Below are positions 32,896-41,790 of a stretch of DNA of 64,000 nt, one piece after another. Position numbers and translations under genes: made by a program. The stretch comes from Azospirillum sp. (GTDB taxonomy: Bacteria > Pseudomonadota > Alphaproteobacteria > Azospirillales > Azospirillaceae). The first letter of the stretch is position 1. Every line of letters begins with the position of its first letter. The notes under the pieces are model-generated. The model worked only from the letters and a program-made list of their open reading frames with translations, was not told where the DNA came from and searched no databases. The DNA lies in the NCBI GenBank assembly GCA_016124535.1, contig WGNK01000053.1, positions 1 through 64,000 of the forward strand, given 5' to 3'.

Positions 32896-33915
32896 ATGGG
32901 CACTCCGGTTCCCCGCATTCAGGTTCCGGCGGTCGCGGCGCCGGGCCAGATCATCACGATCAAGACCCTGATCTCGCATCCGATTGAGACCGGCCTGCGC
33001 CGCGATGCCGAGGGCCGGGTGATCCCACGCCGGCTGATCGTCGCTCCCGGCATCGGCTTTCAATCCGGCACCCTCGAAGGCTATGACCAGGCCGCGGCCG
33101 AGATCATGCCCCATGCCTGGCAAGGCGGGGCGCAAACCGCGTTGTTGCGCCGCCAGCTGGAAGCGATGGACGACGGCGGCGTCTTCGTGATCGCTGCCCC
33201 GCCGGACCCCTTCCGCTGCCCGCCCGGTCCCTATGAGCGCGCCTGCCTGGTCGCCGATTATTTCAAACGGGAGAAGCCGCGCTCGAAGATTCTGATCCTC
33301 GACGCCAAGGACCATTTCTTCGAGCAGGACCTGTTCCAGGATGGCTGGAACCGGCATTTTCCCGGCATGATCGAGTGGCTGCCCGCCCAATTTACCGGCG
33401 GCATCACCGCTGTCGATGCCCGGACCATGACGGTCGCGACCGATGGCGAAATTTTCAAGGCCGCGGTGGTCAACCTGATTCCGCCCCAGCAGGCCGGCGA
33501 TCTTGCCCGCGCCGCCGGGCTCGCCGATGCTTCGGGCTGGTGCCCGGTCGATCCCGCCAGTTTCGAGTCCCGGTTGCATCCGGGCGTCCATGTCGTCGGC
33601 GATGCGGTGACCGCCGGCGACATGCCGAAATCCGCCTTCGTCGCCAATAGCCAGGCCAAGGCCTGTGCCTTTGCGGTGGCGGCGGCCCTGACCGGCGCGG
33701 CGCCGTCACCGCCCCATCTGTTCAACACCTGCTACACCTATCTTGCCGCCGATGATGCGGTCAGCGACGTGATCAGTTTCAGGATTGAGGATGGCAGCGT
33801 CAGGGTCGCCGAAATCCTGCTGAGCCAGATCGGCGACAGTGCCGAAATCCGGCGGCGCGCGGTGCGCCAAGCCGAAGACTGGTACGCAGCCTTCGCCCGC
33901 GACTGCTTCGGCTGA
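32896..33915 (+). CDS. In-frame chimera of SoxZ N-terminus and FccB (sulfide dehydrogenase flavoprotein) C-terminus
   Basis: Residues 1 to about 46 are the start of SoxZ (IKTLISHPIETGLRRDAEG). From RLIVAPGIGF onward the protein is the flavoprotein subunit of flavocytochrome c sulfide dehydrogenase: QTALLRRQLEAM, PDPFRCPPGPYERACLVA, GWCPVDPASFES, HVVGDAVTAGDMPKSAFVAN. The rest of SoxZ and the N-terminal FAD-binding GxGxxG part of FccB are missing, joined in frame. The simplest reading is one deletion between soxZ and fccB. The product can hardly act as either parent. The C-terminal 70 codons overlap a frame on the other strand. Confidence 0.85.
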   Translation: MGTPVPRIQVPAVAAPGQIITIKTLISHPIETGLRRDAEGRVIPRRLIVAPGIGFQSGTLEGYDQAAAEIMPHAWQGGAQTALLRRQLEAMDDGGVFVIAAPPDPFRCPPGPYERACLVADYFKREKPRSKILILDAKDHFFEQDLFQDGWNRHFPGMIEWLPAQFTGGITAVDARTMTVATDGEIFKAAVVNLIPPQQAGDLARAAGLADASGWCPVDPASFESRLHPGVHVVGDAVTAGDMPKSAFVANSQAKACAFAVAAALTGAAPSPPHLFNTCYTYLAADDAVSDVISFRIEDGSVRVAEILLSQIGDSAEIRRRAVRQAEDWYAAFARDCFG

Positions 33916-35899
33916 GCCCGCAAGCCGCCGCGTCGGCTCGGGCAGGCGCTCAAGACGCAGCGAACTGACCACCACCAGCAGGCTGGACCCGGCCGTCACC
34001 GCCGCCGCCGCCAGCGGCAGCAGCAGATCCAGCGCGGCCAGGGTCAGCGCGACCAGATTGTAGCCGAACGCCCATAGCAGATTGCTCAGAACCGTCCGGC
34101 GCACCGCGCGCGCGAGGTCGAGCGTCCAGGGCAGCAGCCACAGCCCGCCCTCGGGCAGCACGATGTCCGCGGTCTCACGCGCGAGATCGATGGCGCCGCC
34201 GACCGCGATGCCGACATCGGCGGCGGCCAGCACCGGGCCGTCGTTGATACCGTCGCCGACCATGACCCCCGGGCCCCGCGCGGCGCGCAGTTGCGCGAGG
34301 GTCTGGCTCTTGGCCTCCGGCGACAGGCCGGCCTGCCACGACCATACCCCGACGGCACGCGCGACCCGCTGGACCGCGCCGGCCAGATCGCCGCTGAGCA
34401 GGGTGACCGCGGCGCCGCGGCGGCTGAGTTCGGCCAAAGTTGCCGGTGCGTCGGGCAGCAGGGTATCATCGAACGCCAGCACCGCCCGGCACCGGCCATT
34501 CCAGCCGAGATGAGCCAGCGAATAGCCGCCTTCCGCCCACGGGAGTGCCGCTGCCTCCAGTTCGGGCGTCGACGGCCAGCCCAAGCCGTCGAACAGCGCG
34601 CGATTGCCGAGCGCAACCGGTCCGGCGCCGCCGTCACCGTGCAGCCCGCGCCCGGACAGGCTGCGAGCGGTCGGGGTCAGCGCCGGAGCGATCGCCCGTT
34701 CCGCCGCCGCGGCGACGATGGCGCAGGAGAAACCGTGCTGGGAGTGCCGGGCCAGTCCGGCGGCGCGCGCCAGGATTTCCGACTCCCCGGCTTCGGCGCC
34801 GAGGGTCCCGACCAGCCGCGGCCGGCCGGCGGTCAGGGTGCCGGTCTTGTCGAAGGCGAACAGGCGCGCCTGCGCCAGCACCTCCAGGGCGGCCGGGTCG
34901 CGCACCAGGCAGCCGTGTCGGGCGAGCCGGGCGATTCCGAGCGAGGTCGCGAGCGGGGCCGCGAGACCAACCGCGCAGGGGCAGGCGACCACCAGCACCG
35001 CCAGCCCGATCAGCATCGCCTCGCCCGGCGGCACCCGCCCGGCCCAATAGACCACGGTCACGCCGGCAAGCCCGAGCACCGCCGGAACCAGCCCGCCGAC
35101 CACCCGGTCGGCCAGCCGGTGGGTCGGGCTGCGCCGGGCCAGCGCGTCGCCGACCGCCCGGCCGATCCGCGCCCACCGACTGTCGCCCCCGACGCCGTCG
35201 CTGCGGACCACCAGCACGCCATCCAGCACCACGCTGCCCGCAACCACCGCCGACCCCGGCGCCTTGGCCAGCGGCCGGCTCTCGCCGGTGCTCCCGGCCG
35301 TCCTCGATCACGGTCGCCAGCGCAGAGTCGGCGGCGAGCAGGCGTTCCAGATCGCGCGCCGCGCGGGCGCGGCCGGTCGCCTCGAGGCAGCGGCCGAGGG
35401 TGAAGACCATCAGCACCATCGTCGCGGTGTCGAAATAGACCTGTGCACCGCCCTTGAGCAGCGCGAGGGTCGAGCTGAGCCAGGCGGCGCCGACGCCGGT
35501 TACGATCAGCGCTGACGAGGTGATCCGCAGGCGTCGCGCCTCGCGCCAGCTCTCGGCCAGAAACGGCCCGCCCAGGATCAGCACCGCCGGCGTCGCCAAC
35601 AGCCAAAGCAATCCGCACAGCCACGGCACCAGCGCGGCATCGGAACCGACGAAGGCATCGCTGTACAGCAACAGGCTGAACAGCATGACATTCATCGCCA
35701 GGAAGCCACCGACCCCGAGCCGGATCACCAGACCCGCGGCTTCCGACGCCTCGCCGCGGCCGCGTCCGACCTGATAGGCGATGGCGCAGCCGTAGCAGCA
35801 GAAGCTGCGGGTTTCGCCCGCGATCGCGAGCTGCATCGGCCGGCGGCCGCAAGCGAGATGGCAATGGCCGCAGAGGGCGTCGGTTGCGACGTCGGTCAC
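33706..35899 (-). pseudogene. FixI/CcoI-type copper P1B-ATPase, disrupted by an internal deletion
   Basis: The N-terminus has the Cys-rich metal motif of this family (CGHCHLAC ... CCYGCAIAYQV) and several membrane helices. The frame breaks near 35300: ATVIEDGRE is joined in another frame to STGESRPLAKAPGSAV. Roughly 35-40 residues of the actuator domain (the PGERIPVDG-like part) are gone and the frame is shifted. Downstream motifs are present: CPC (VVACPCAVGLA), FAFDKTGTLTAG, MVGDGINDGPVL. The normally invariant SEHP-type motif reads SQHG. The native C-terminus is near 33930, and the frame then runs antisense through the fccB region. Such pumps load copper for cbb3 oxidase assembly. Confidence 0.85.
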
Positions 35900-36623
35900 G
35901 GCCCGAGCCCCGCAAGGCTGAGATGCCCCAGGTGACCGGCGATCGGCAAGACCCCGCGGGCCAGAGTGATCAGTCCGAGCACGCCCACAAAGCCACCGGC
36001 CAGCCAGACCCCGCGCTGGCGCCACTGGAGACCCAGAAGCGGGCCGGCGTTGCCGATCAGGAACATCGCCGGGAAAGTACCGAGCCCGAACAGCACCATG
36101 GTCAGGGCGCCGGACAGCGGGCTGAAGGTGGCCGCGGCCTGGGCGGCGAAGGCATAGACCAGCGGGCAGGGCAGGAAGCCGTTGAACACGCCAAGCGCCA
36201 CGTGGGCGGCAAAGCCCTCGGCCCGCTGCAGGTTGCGCAAGGCCGAGCCGAGTGCGCTGCCGCCGATGCCGATCGCCGGCCAGCGGTGCCGGCCCCGGAC
36301 CAGGCCGAAGACCTGCAGCGCCATGGCGATCATCAAAAGGCCGGCGACGACGGCAAGCGCGCGCTGCCCGGTTGTCAGAGCGTCGTTGAGCGGGGCCACC
36401 GTGACGCGCCGGCGATGCACAGCGCCTGGCCGAAGCTGCCGGCCACTCCCCCCAGGACTCCATAGGTGGTGACCCGGCCGAGATTGGAGAGCAGGTGGCG
36501 GAGCAGCGTCGCCGCCGCCCCATGGCGGTCGCGGCCGAGGGCACAGGCAAAGCCGCCGCACATGCCGACGCAATGGAAGCTGCCGGCGAAGCCGGCGGCG
36601 ACAATCACCAGAGCGCCGGTCAT
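35896..36623 (-). pseudogene. SafE/TauE-like (DsbD_2-type) membrane protein with a frameshift
   Basis: The first half (FAGSFHCVGMCGGFACAL, then LLSNLGRVTTYGVLGGVAG) is the start of the SafE-like six-helix family with its HCVGMCGG motif. The second half (VFNGFLPCPLVYAFAA, GLGTFPAMFLIGN) continues in a different frame, with the shift near 36405. Both halves align with one family protein, so a single indel inactivated it. In many proteobacteria this protein is encoded beside FixI/CcoI and serves cytochrome oxidase copper maturation. The stop overlaps the ATPase start (GTGA), showing they were one operon. Confidence 0.83.
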
Positions 36624-36659
36624 AGCGGCGGCTCGCGGCTGGCGGCCATCGATCCCCGC

Positions 36660-36785
36660 CTATTTCCTGCCGACGAGCAGGGCTACCCAGACGAAGAAGC
36701 CGATGGTGAAGGCCGCGAAGCCGATCAGGGCCAGGGTCTGGATCGGGCTGGCCTCGGCCAGCGAGAACACGGTGTCTTGCAGCAT
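36660..36785 (-). CDS. Tiny single-helix membrane protein (41 aa)
   Basis: A short ATG frame at 36785, behind gagggacgtc, encodes a peptide with one membrane helix (FAAFTIGFFVWVALLVG) and a basic end (GRK). Its position just upstream of safE and the copper ATPase suggests a CcoQ/CcoS-like small subunit of a terminal oxidase or its assembly factor, but the sequence is too short to prove this. Composition and codon use are in keeping with a real gene. Confidence 0.55.
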   Translation of the reverse strand: MLQDTVFSLAEASPIQTLALIGFAAFTIGFFVWVALLVGRK

Positions 36786-36827
36786 GACGTCCCTCGTTCA
36801 GGCATTCCGGGTCCGGGAAGGCCGGGG

Positions 36828-36926
36828 TCAGCCGAAATAGGTGCGGAGCAGGTTCATGGTCAGCTCGGTGACCAGGAAGGTCAGGTTCAGCACGGCAACC
36901 GCCTGGACCAGTCTTGCGGGGATCAT
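36828..36926 (-). CDS. Tiny membrane peptide (32 aa)
   Basis: The ATG at 36926 follows a strong gggagcgcatcc site. The 32-residue product has a hydrophobic core (LVQAVAVLNLTFLVTELTM) and ends LLRTYFG. It lies 42 bases before the next tiny gene on the same strand. Possibly a small oxidase subunit, with no family recognised. Confidence 0.5.
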   Translation of the reverse strand: MIPARLVQAVAVLNLTFLVTELTMNLLRTYFG

Positions 36927-36954
36927 GGATGCGCTCCCGTCGTGGTGATCGTTG

Positions 36955-37182
36955 TTAAACCGGGCGCCCCGGCCCGAGCCCGCCCCAGAAGGCCACCAGG
37001 TAGTAGAGCGCCCAGGCGAACAGCCCGGCATAGACCACCAGCAGCCAGGCCGGGATATAGCCGTGGCGGGCCTGGACGCTGCCGCCGCCATAGTCTTCCA
37101 GGTCGTGGTCCGAGCCGTGGTCCGGGGCGCGGGATGTGGTATCAGCCGCGGGCTTGGCGGCCGGGCTTTCCGAGGGGCTCAT
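36955..37182 (-). CDS. Single-helix membrane protein (75 aa)
   Basis: A hydrophilic His/Asp-rich N-terminus (APDHGSDHDLEDYGGG) precedes a single helix (IPAWLLVVYAGLFAWALYYL) and a short GGLGPGRP tail. This resembles the membrane anchor of small oxidase subunits such as the start of CcoP, without any heme-binding CxxCH. It is the first of three tiny genes running into safE and the copper ATPase. The long in-frame extension upstream runs antisense through hemA and is not coding. Confidence 0.55.
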   Translation of the reverse strand: MSPSESPAAKPAADTTSRAPDHGSDHDLEDYGGGSVQARHGYIPAWLLVVYAGLFAWALYYLVAFWGGLGPGRPV

Positions 37183-37194
37183 CGCCAATCTCCG

Positions 37195-38346
37195 CTTGGT
37201 AAAAGTCGAGGGCGGGTTGTTCGGAGAACTGCAGGGCGGTTCAGAATTCCCCGCGCCTACGAGCATCGGCTGGGTGCCGGGGTCACCGAGTGGTGCTCCA
37301 ACGACTATCTCGGCATGGGCCAGCACCCGGCGATGCTGGCGGCGATGCAGGCGGCGATCTGCCGCAGCGGCGCCGGGGCCGGCGGGACCCGCAACATCTC
37401 GGGCACCACACACCACCATGTCCTGCTCGAACAGGAACTGGCCGACCTCCACGCCAAGGCGGCGGCGCTGGTCTTCACCTCGGGCTATGTCGCCAACGAT
37501 GCCACGCTCGGCCGCGAGGTGCCCGGCTGCATGATTTTTTCCGACGCCCTCAACCACGCCTCGATGATCGAGGGCATCCGTCACAGCGGGGCCGAGAAGC
37601 AGGTGTTTCGGCACAACGATCCGGGGGATCTGGAACGCCGGCTGGCCGCCGCCGACCCGGCCCGGCCCAAGCTGGTGGTCTTCGAGTCGGTCTACTCGAT
37701 GGATGGCGACATCGCGCCGATTGCGGCGCTGTGCGATGTCGCCGAGCGCTAAGGCGCGATGACCTATCTCGACGAGGTCCACGCGGTCGGGCTCTACGGC
37801 CCCAGGGGCGGCGGCATCGCCGAGCGCGAGGGGCTGATGGATCGCCTGACCGTGATCCAGGGTACGCTGGCCAAGGCGTTCGGCGTGATCGGCGGCTATA
37901 TCGCGGCTTCCGCCGCCCTGGTCGACTTCGTGCGCAGCCACGCCGCCGGCTTCATCTTCACCACGTCGCTGCCGCCGGCGATCGCCGCCGGGGCAGTCGC
38001 CAGCATCCGTACCCTCAAGGACAGCCCGGCAATCAGGGCGCAGCACCTGGAGCGGGTCGCTGTACTCAAACGCCGCCTGCGCGAGGCCCGGTTGCCGGTG
38101 CTGGACTCGCCGAGCCATGTCGTGCCGGTGCTGGTTGGTGACCCGCGTCTGTGCAAACAGGCATCGGACGCCTTGCTCGAGCGTCACCAGATCTATGTCC
38201 AGCCGATCAATTACCCGACCGTTCCGCGCGGCACCGAGCGGTTGCGTCTGACCCCGTCGCCGCTGCACAGCGACGCCGATATCGACCACCTGATCGCCGC
38301 GCTGACCGAGGTCTGGAGCCAAACGACCCTGCGTCAGGCGGCGTAA
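37195..38346 (+). pseudogene. hemA: 5-aminolevulinate synthase, decayed copy
   Basis: ALAS condenses glycine and succinyl-CoA. From VTEWCSNDYLGMGQHPAML to the end, the sequence matches the family closely (GAGAGGTRNISGTTHHHVLL, FSDALNHASMIEGIRHSG, TYLDEVHAVGLYGPRGGG, GTLAKAFGVIGGY with the PLP Lys). Three defects are visible. The extreme N-terminus is missing. FGELQGGSEFP is in a different frame from PRAYEHR (shift near 37240). A TAA at 37750-37752 stands between AER and GAMTY, where the family has Tyr. Unless another hemA or the glutamate route exists elsewhere, this would abolish heme synthesis, so a second copy is expected. Confidence 0.88.
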
Positions 38347-38439
38347 CCAGTCGGCGTAAGGGGCAGGATCCGGGGGTATTCCTGGGTGCCGAAGCCGACC
38401 CCGGCCATGGCGGCAGCCATGGCCGGGGTCGGCGCTGGC

Positions 38440-40386
38440 TCAGTCGCCGCCGCCCAGGTTGAACGAGGCCAGGAAGCGCTGGGCGTCTTCCTTGTTCTCG
38501 AAGACGTGGGGCGCAATATCGCGGCGCGAGAAGGCTTCGCCCAGTTTCATCCGCATGAAGGCGCTGGTCGCATAGCGGGTAATCTCTGTATAGTAGTGTT
38601 CAAGCATATAGCGGTCCATTTCCGCATAGGCTTCGTAGGTGTCCTCGGAAATTCGGAAACTGTCATAGTTGACGAAGACGCCAACCCGCTTACCGATTTC
38701 TTTACAGCGCTTTTCGACCACGAGGCGAAGTGCTGCGACGTCTTGATTGACCCGGATATACATGCCTTCGAGATTGAGAAACAGGATGTTGCGCTGAGGG
38801 TCATAGGTCACCCGATCCGGCAGGTCGAGATTGAGCAGGTGGGTCTCCAATCCGATCGGCTCGGGCCGGAAGATGCGCGGGTCCATCAGCTCCGGCTGGC
38901 CGATGATCGGGGCGAAGTCCATGTGGGGCAGGATGTCGCGCTCGATATCGATGCCCGGAGCGACTTCGATCAGCGCCAGGCCATGCTTGGCCCGGCGGAA
39001 CACGCAGCGCTCGGTGACGTAGTAGACCGGCTGGCCACGGTCGTAGGCGTATTTGCCGTTGAAGCTGATCTGGTTGACCTTCTTGACGAATTTGTGCGCC
39101 CGGCCTTCGGTCAGGATCCGCAGCTTGCCATCTTCGACCGCGACTTTGAGCCCGCCGGCGGTAAAGGTGCCGGCGAACACCACCCGGCGTGAATTCTGGC
39201 TGATGTTGATGAAGCCGCCACAGCCGGTCAGCCCCTTGCCGAACCGGCTGACATTGATGTTGCCCTCGGCATCGCACTCGGCCATGCCCAGACAGGCCAT
39301 GTCGAGCCCGCCGCCGTCGTAGAAGTCGAATTGCTGGTTCTCGTCGAGCACGGCGTCCATGTTGACCGATGCGCCGAAATTGGCGCCGCTGGCCGGAATG
39401 CCGCCGACCGCGCCGGCCTCGACGGTCAGCGTGATGTATTGCAGGACCTTTTCCTCGTTGGCGACCGAGGCGACGCCCTCGGGCACGCCGACGCCGAGAT
39501 TGACGATGCCGTTGGGCGGCAGTTCGAAGGCGCAGCGCCGGGCGATGATCTTGCGGTCATCGAGCGGCAGCACCGGCAGGCTGGTCGCCGGTACCCGGAA
39601 CTCGCCGGCATAGGCCGGGTTATAAAGCGTCGCCAGGTTCATCATGTGGTCTTCCGGATCGGCGACCACCACGCAATCGACCATGATCCCCGGAACCTTG
39701 ACCTGGCGCGCCGGCAGGGCACCGCGTTCGGCGATCCGTTCGACCTGGGCGATGACGATGCCATTGCTGTTCTTGGCCGCCATCGCCATCGCCAGGTTGT
39801 TGAGGGTCAGCGGCTCCTTTTCCATGGTGATATTGCCCATGGGATCGGCGGTGGTGCCGCGAATGAAGGCGACGGTGACCGGGGCGACCTTGTAGAACAG
39901 CCATTCCTCGCCGTCGATTTCGACGAAGCTGACAATGTCGAGGGTGGTCTTCTTGTTGATCCGGCCGCCCTCGTAGCGGGGATCGACGAAGGTATGCAGC
40001 CCGATCTTGGAGAAGGTGCCGGGCTTGCGGCCGGCCTGATCGCGGAACAACTGGGCGATGATGCCCTGGGGCAGGTTGTAGCCGTAGATTTTCTCGTCGA
40101 GCGCCAGCTTGCACACCGACGGCATCCGGCTCCAGTTGCCGGCCACCACCTTGCGCAGCAGCCCCTCATGGCCGAGCCGGCTCAGGCCCTTGGTCTTGCT
40201 GTCACCCTGGCCCGCGGTGGCAATCAGGTTGAGGCCGCGCGGACTGCCGGTTTCGAGAAAGCGCTTCTCCAGCGCTTTCAACAGCGCCTCGGGCACGCAA
40301 GACTGCACGAAGCCGACGCTGGTCAGGGTGTCGCGGTCGCGAACCAAGGCTACCGCCTGGTCGGCAGTGACGATTTTGTCTTTCAT
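38440..40386 (-). CDS. Family I CoA-transferase (propionate/acetate CoA-transferase type) with C-terminal extension
   Basis: The first 520 residues carry both CoA-transferase halves: DQAVALVRDRDTLTSVGFVQ starts the alpha-like part, and GIVNLGVGVPEGVASVANEE with LTVEAGAVGGIPASGANFG forms the beta-like part containing the catalytic Glu. A further 125 residues (LDLPDRVTYDPQRNILFLNL ... YAEMDRYMLEHYYTEITRYA) make a separate C-terminal domain seen in some proteobacterial members. The ATG at 40386 follows gaggaaatgatccc. It probably moves CoA between short-chain acyl-CoA and carboxylates, but the substrate pair is open. Confidence 0.87.
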   Translation of the reverse strand: MKDKIVTADQAVALVRDRDTLTSVGFVQSCVPEALLKALEKRFLETGSPRGLNLIATAGQGDSKTKGLSRLGHEGLLRKVVAGNWSRMPSVCKLALDEKIYGYNLPQGIIAQLFRDQAGRKPGTFSKIGLHTFVDPRYEGGRINKKTTLDIVSFVEIDGEEWLFYKVAPVTVAFIRGTTADPMGNITMEKEPLTLNNLAMAMAAKNSNGIVIAQVERIAERGALPARQVKVPGIMVDCVVVADPEDHMMNLATLYNPAYAGEFRVPATSLPVLPLDDRKIIARRCAFELPPNGIVNLGVGVPEGVASVANEEKVLQYITLTVEAGAVGGIPASGANFGASVNMDAVLDENQQFDFYDGGGLDMACLGMAECDAEGNINVSRFGKGLTGCGGFINISQNSRRVVFAGTFTAGGLKVAVEDGKLRILTEGRAHKFVKKVNQISFNGKYAYDRGQPVYYVTERCVFRRAKHGLALIEVAPGIDIERDILPHMDFAPIIGQPELMDPRIFRPEPIGLETHLLNLDLPDRVTYDPQRNILFLNLEGMYIRVNQDVAALRLVVEKRCKEIGKRVGVFVNYDSFRISEDTYEAYAEMDRYMLEHYYTEITRYATSAFMRMKLGEAFSRRDIAPHVFENKEDAQRFLASFNLGGGD

Positions 40387-40852
40387 GGGATCATTTCCTC
40401 TTTTTTGATTACCGATGCGCCAGTCGAAACGCCCACCGCCAGGGCCAAGCGGCAGCAGCCCTGGTCGGGTCGGCGGGGCAGGGGACGGGGGGTGCGCCGG
40501 CATCGCCGCCGATGCCGGGGGAGCCGGTTACCGGGCCACCTGGAACCGGCCCGGATCGTCGTCGGGACCCCTGAAACTAGCCCGACGACACCGCCCGCGC
40601 CGACCCGGCACGAACGAATTTTGATCACCCATTGGGAATTCTGCCGCCAACCTGCCTCGATCGGCATCATACCCGAGCACAGCGGCGGAACAAGCGAATC
40701 CAGGCTTCTGAGGCGCGGCGCCTCAAGTCCTCCGGTGCTGCAACGCGGTATCGAAACGTTCGGCACGGGTGATTGCGCCGTGCGCGGAGAGGATCGACGT
40801 GCTAGAACGGAAGACCGAACTCTCCAGTCTTACCGAGCCCCCTAAGGCCGCC
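40387..40852. other. Divergent intergenic region, no gene seen
   Basis: The 466 bases between the CoA-transferase and purU have no convincing frame. An 8-bp stem (ccggcatc / gatgccgg, 40497-40518) is the only structure noticed. Promoters for both neighbours should lie here but no clear consensus was found. Confidence 0.4.
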
Positions 40853-41716
40853 ATGTCCTCTCCCGGTCCACGCTTCATCTTGACCCTGTCCTGTCCCGAC
40901 ACCGTCGGTATCGTCTTCGCGGTCGCGGCGTTCCTTGCCCAGCGCGACTGCAATATCATCGATAGTGCGCAGTATGGCGACCGCGACAGCGGCCTGTTCT
41001 TCATGCGCACCTCGTTCTCGGCGCCTGTCGGCGGGCCGGCCCAGGTTGAACTGGATGCTGAATTCTCTGAAATCGCCAGCCGGTTCCAGATGGCCTGGAC
41101 CATTCACGATACGGCCAAACGCCAGCGTCTGCTGATCCTGACGTCGAAGTTTGGCCACTGTCTCAATGATCTGCTCTATCGCTACCGAACCGGCGGGCTC
41201 GACGTCGAGATTCCGGCGATCGTCTCCAACCATCGCGATTTCTACCAGCTCGCCGCCTGGCACAACGTGCCGTTCCACTATCTGGCCGTGACGCCCGAGA
41301 CCAAGCTGCAGCAGGAAGCCAAGCTGTGGGAGATCGTCGAGGACGAAAAGATCGATCTGGTTGTCCTGGCCCGCTATATGCAGGTCTTGTCGCCCAACCT
41401 GTGCCGTCGGCTGGAGGGGCGGGCGATCAACATCCATCACTCGTTCCTGCCCAGTTTTCGAGGCGCCAAGCCCTACCACCAGGCATTCACCCGCGGCGTC
41501 AAGCTGATCGGCGCGACCGCTCATTACGTCAGCGCCGAACTCGACGAAGGGCCGATCATCGAACAGGAGGTCGAGCGGGTCGACCACACGGTGGGGCCGG
41601 AGGAACTGGTCGCGGTCGGGCGCGATATCGAGAATGTCGTGCTTGCCCGGGCGGTCAAATATCATACTGAGCACAGGGTCTTGCTAAACGGCGGCAAGAC
41701 TGTGGTATTCCGTTAG
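40853..41716 (+). CDS. purU: Formyltetrahydrofolate deformylase
   Basis: PurU hydrolyses 10-formyl-THF to formate and THF. An N-terminal ACT domain (FILTLSCPDTVGIVFAVAAF) is followed by a formyltransferase-like domain with LARYMQVLSPNLC, INIHHSFLPSF containing the catalytic His, and the Asp-containing ATAHYVSAELDEGPIIEQ. The length, 287 residues, is normal. The ATG at 40853 begins the ACT domain, while an upstream in-frame start would add 28 unrelated residues. No gene of glycine cleavage or purine synthesis is adjacent. Confidence 0.94.
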   Translation: MSSPGPRFILTLSCPDTVGIVFAVAAFLAQRDCNIIDSAQYGDRDSGLFFMRTSFSAPVGGPAQVELDAEFSEIASRFQMAWTIHDTAKRQRLLILTSKFGHCLNDLLYRYRTGGLDVEIPAIVSNHRDFYQLAAWHNVPFHYLAVTPETKLQQEAKLWEIVEDEKIDLVVLARYMQVLSPNLCRRLEGRAINIHHSFLPSFRGAKPYHQAFTRGVKLIGATAHYVSAELDEGPIIEQEVERVDHTVGPEELVAVGRDIENVVLARAVKYHTEHRVLLNGGKTVVFR

Positions 41717-41790
41717 CGCAGACGGCCATATTCAATGGACATGGGATCGGCGGCGTTTGCGGCCGGCTTAGGGTCAGGAAGGGACGGCGA

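Noticed and set aside
37290..38141. Long open frame in another phase over hemA
   Set aside because: It is an Arg/Gly-rich shadow. The ALAS family sequence lies in the frame containing the TAA.
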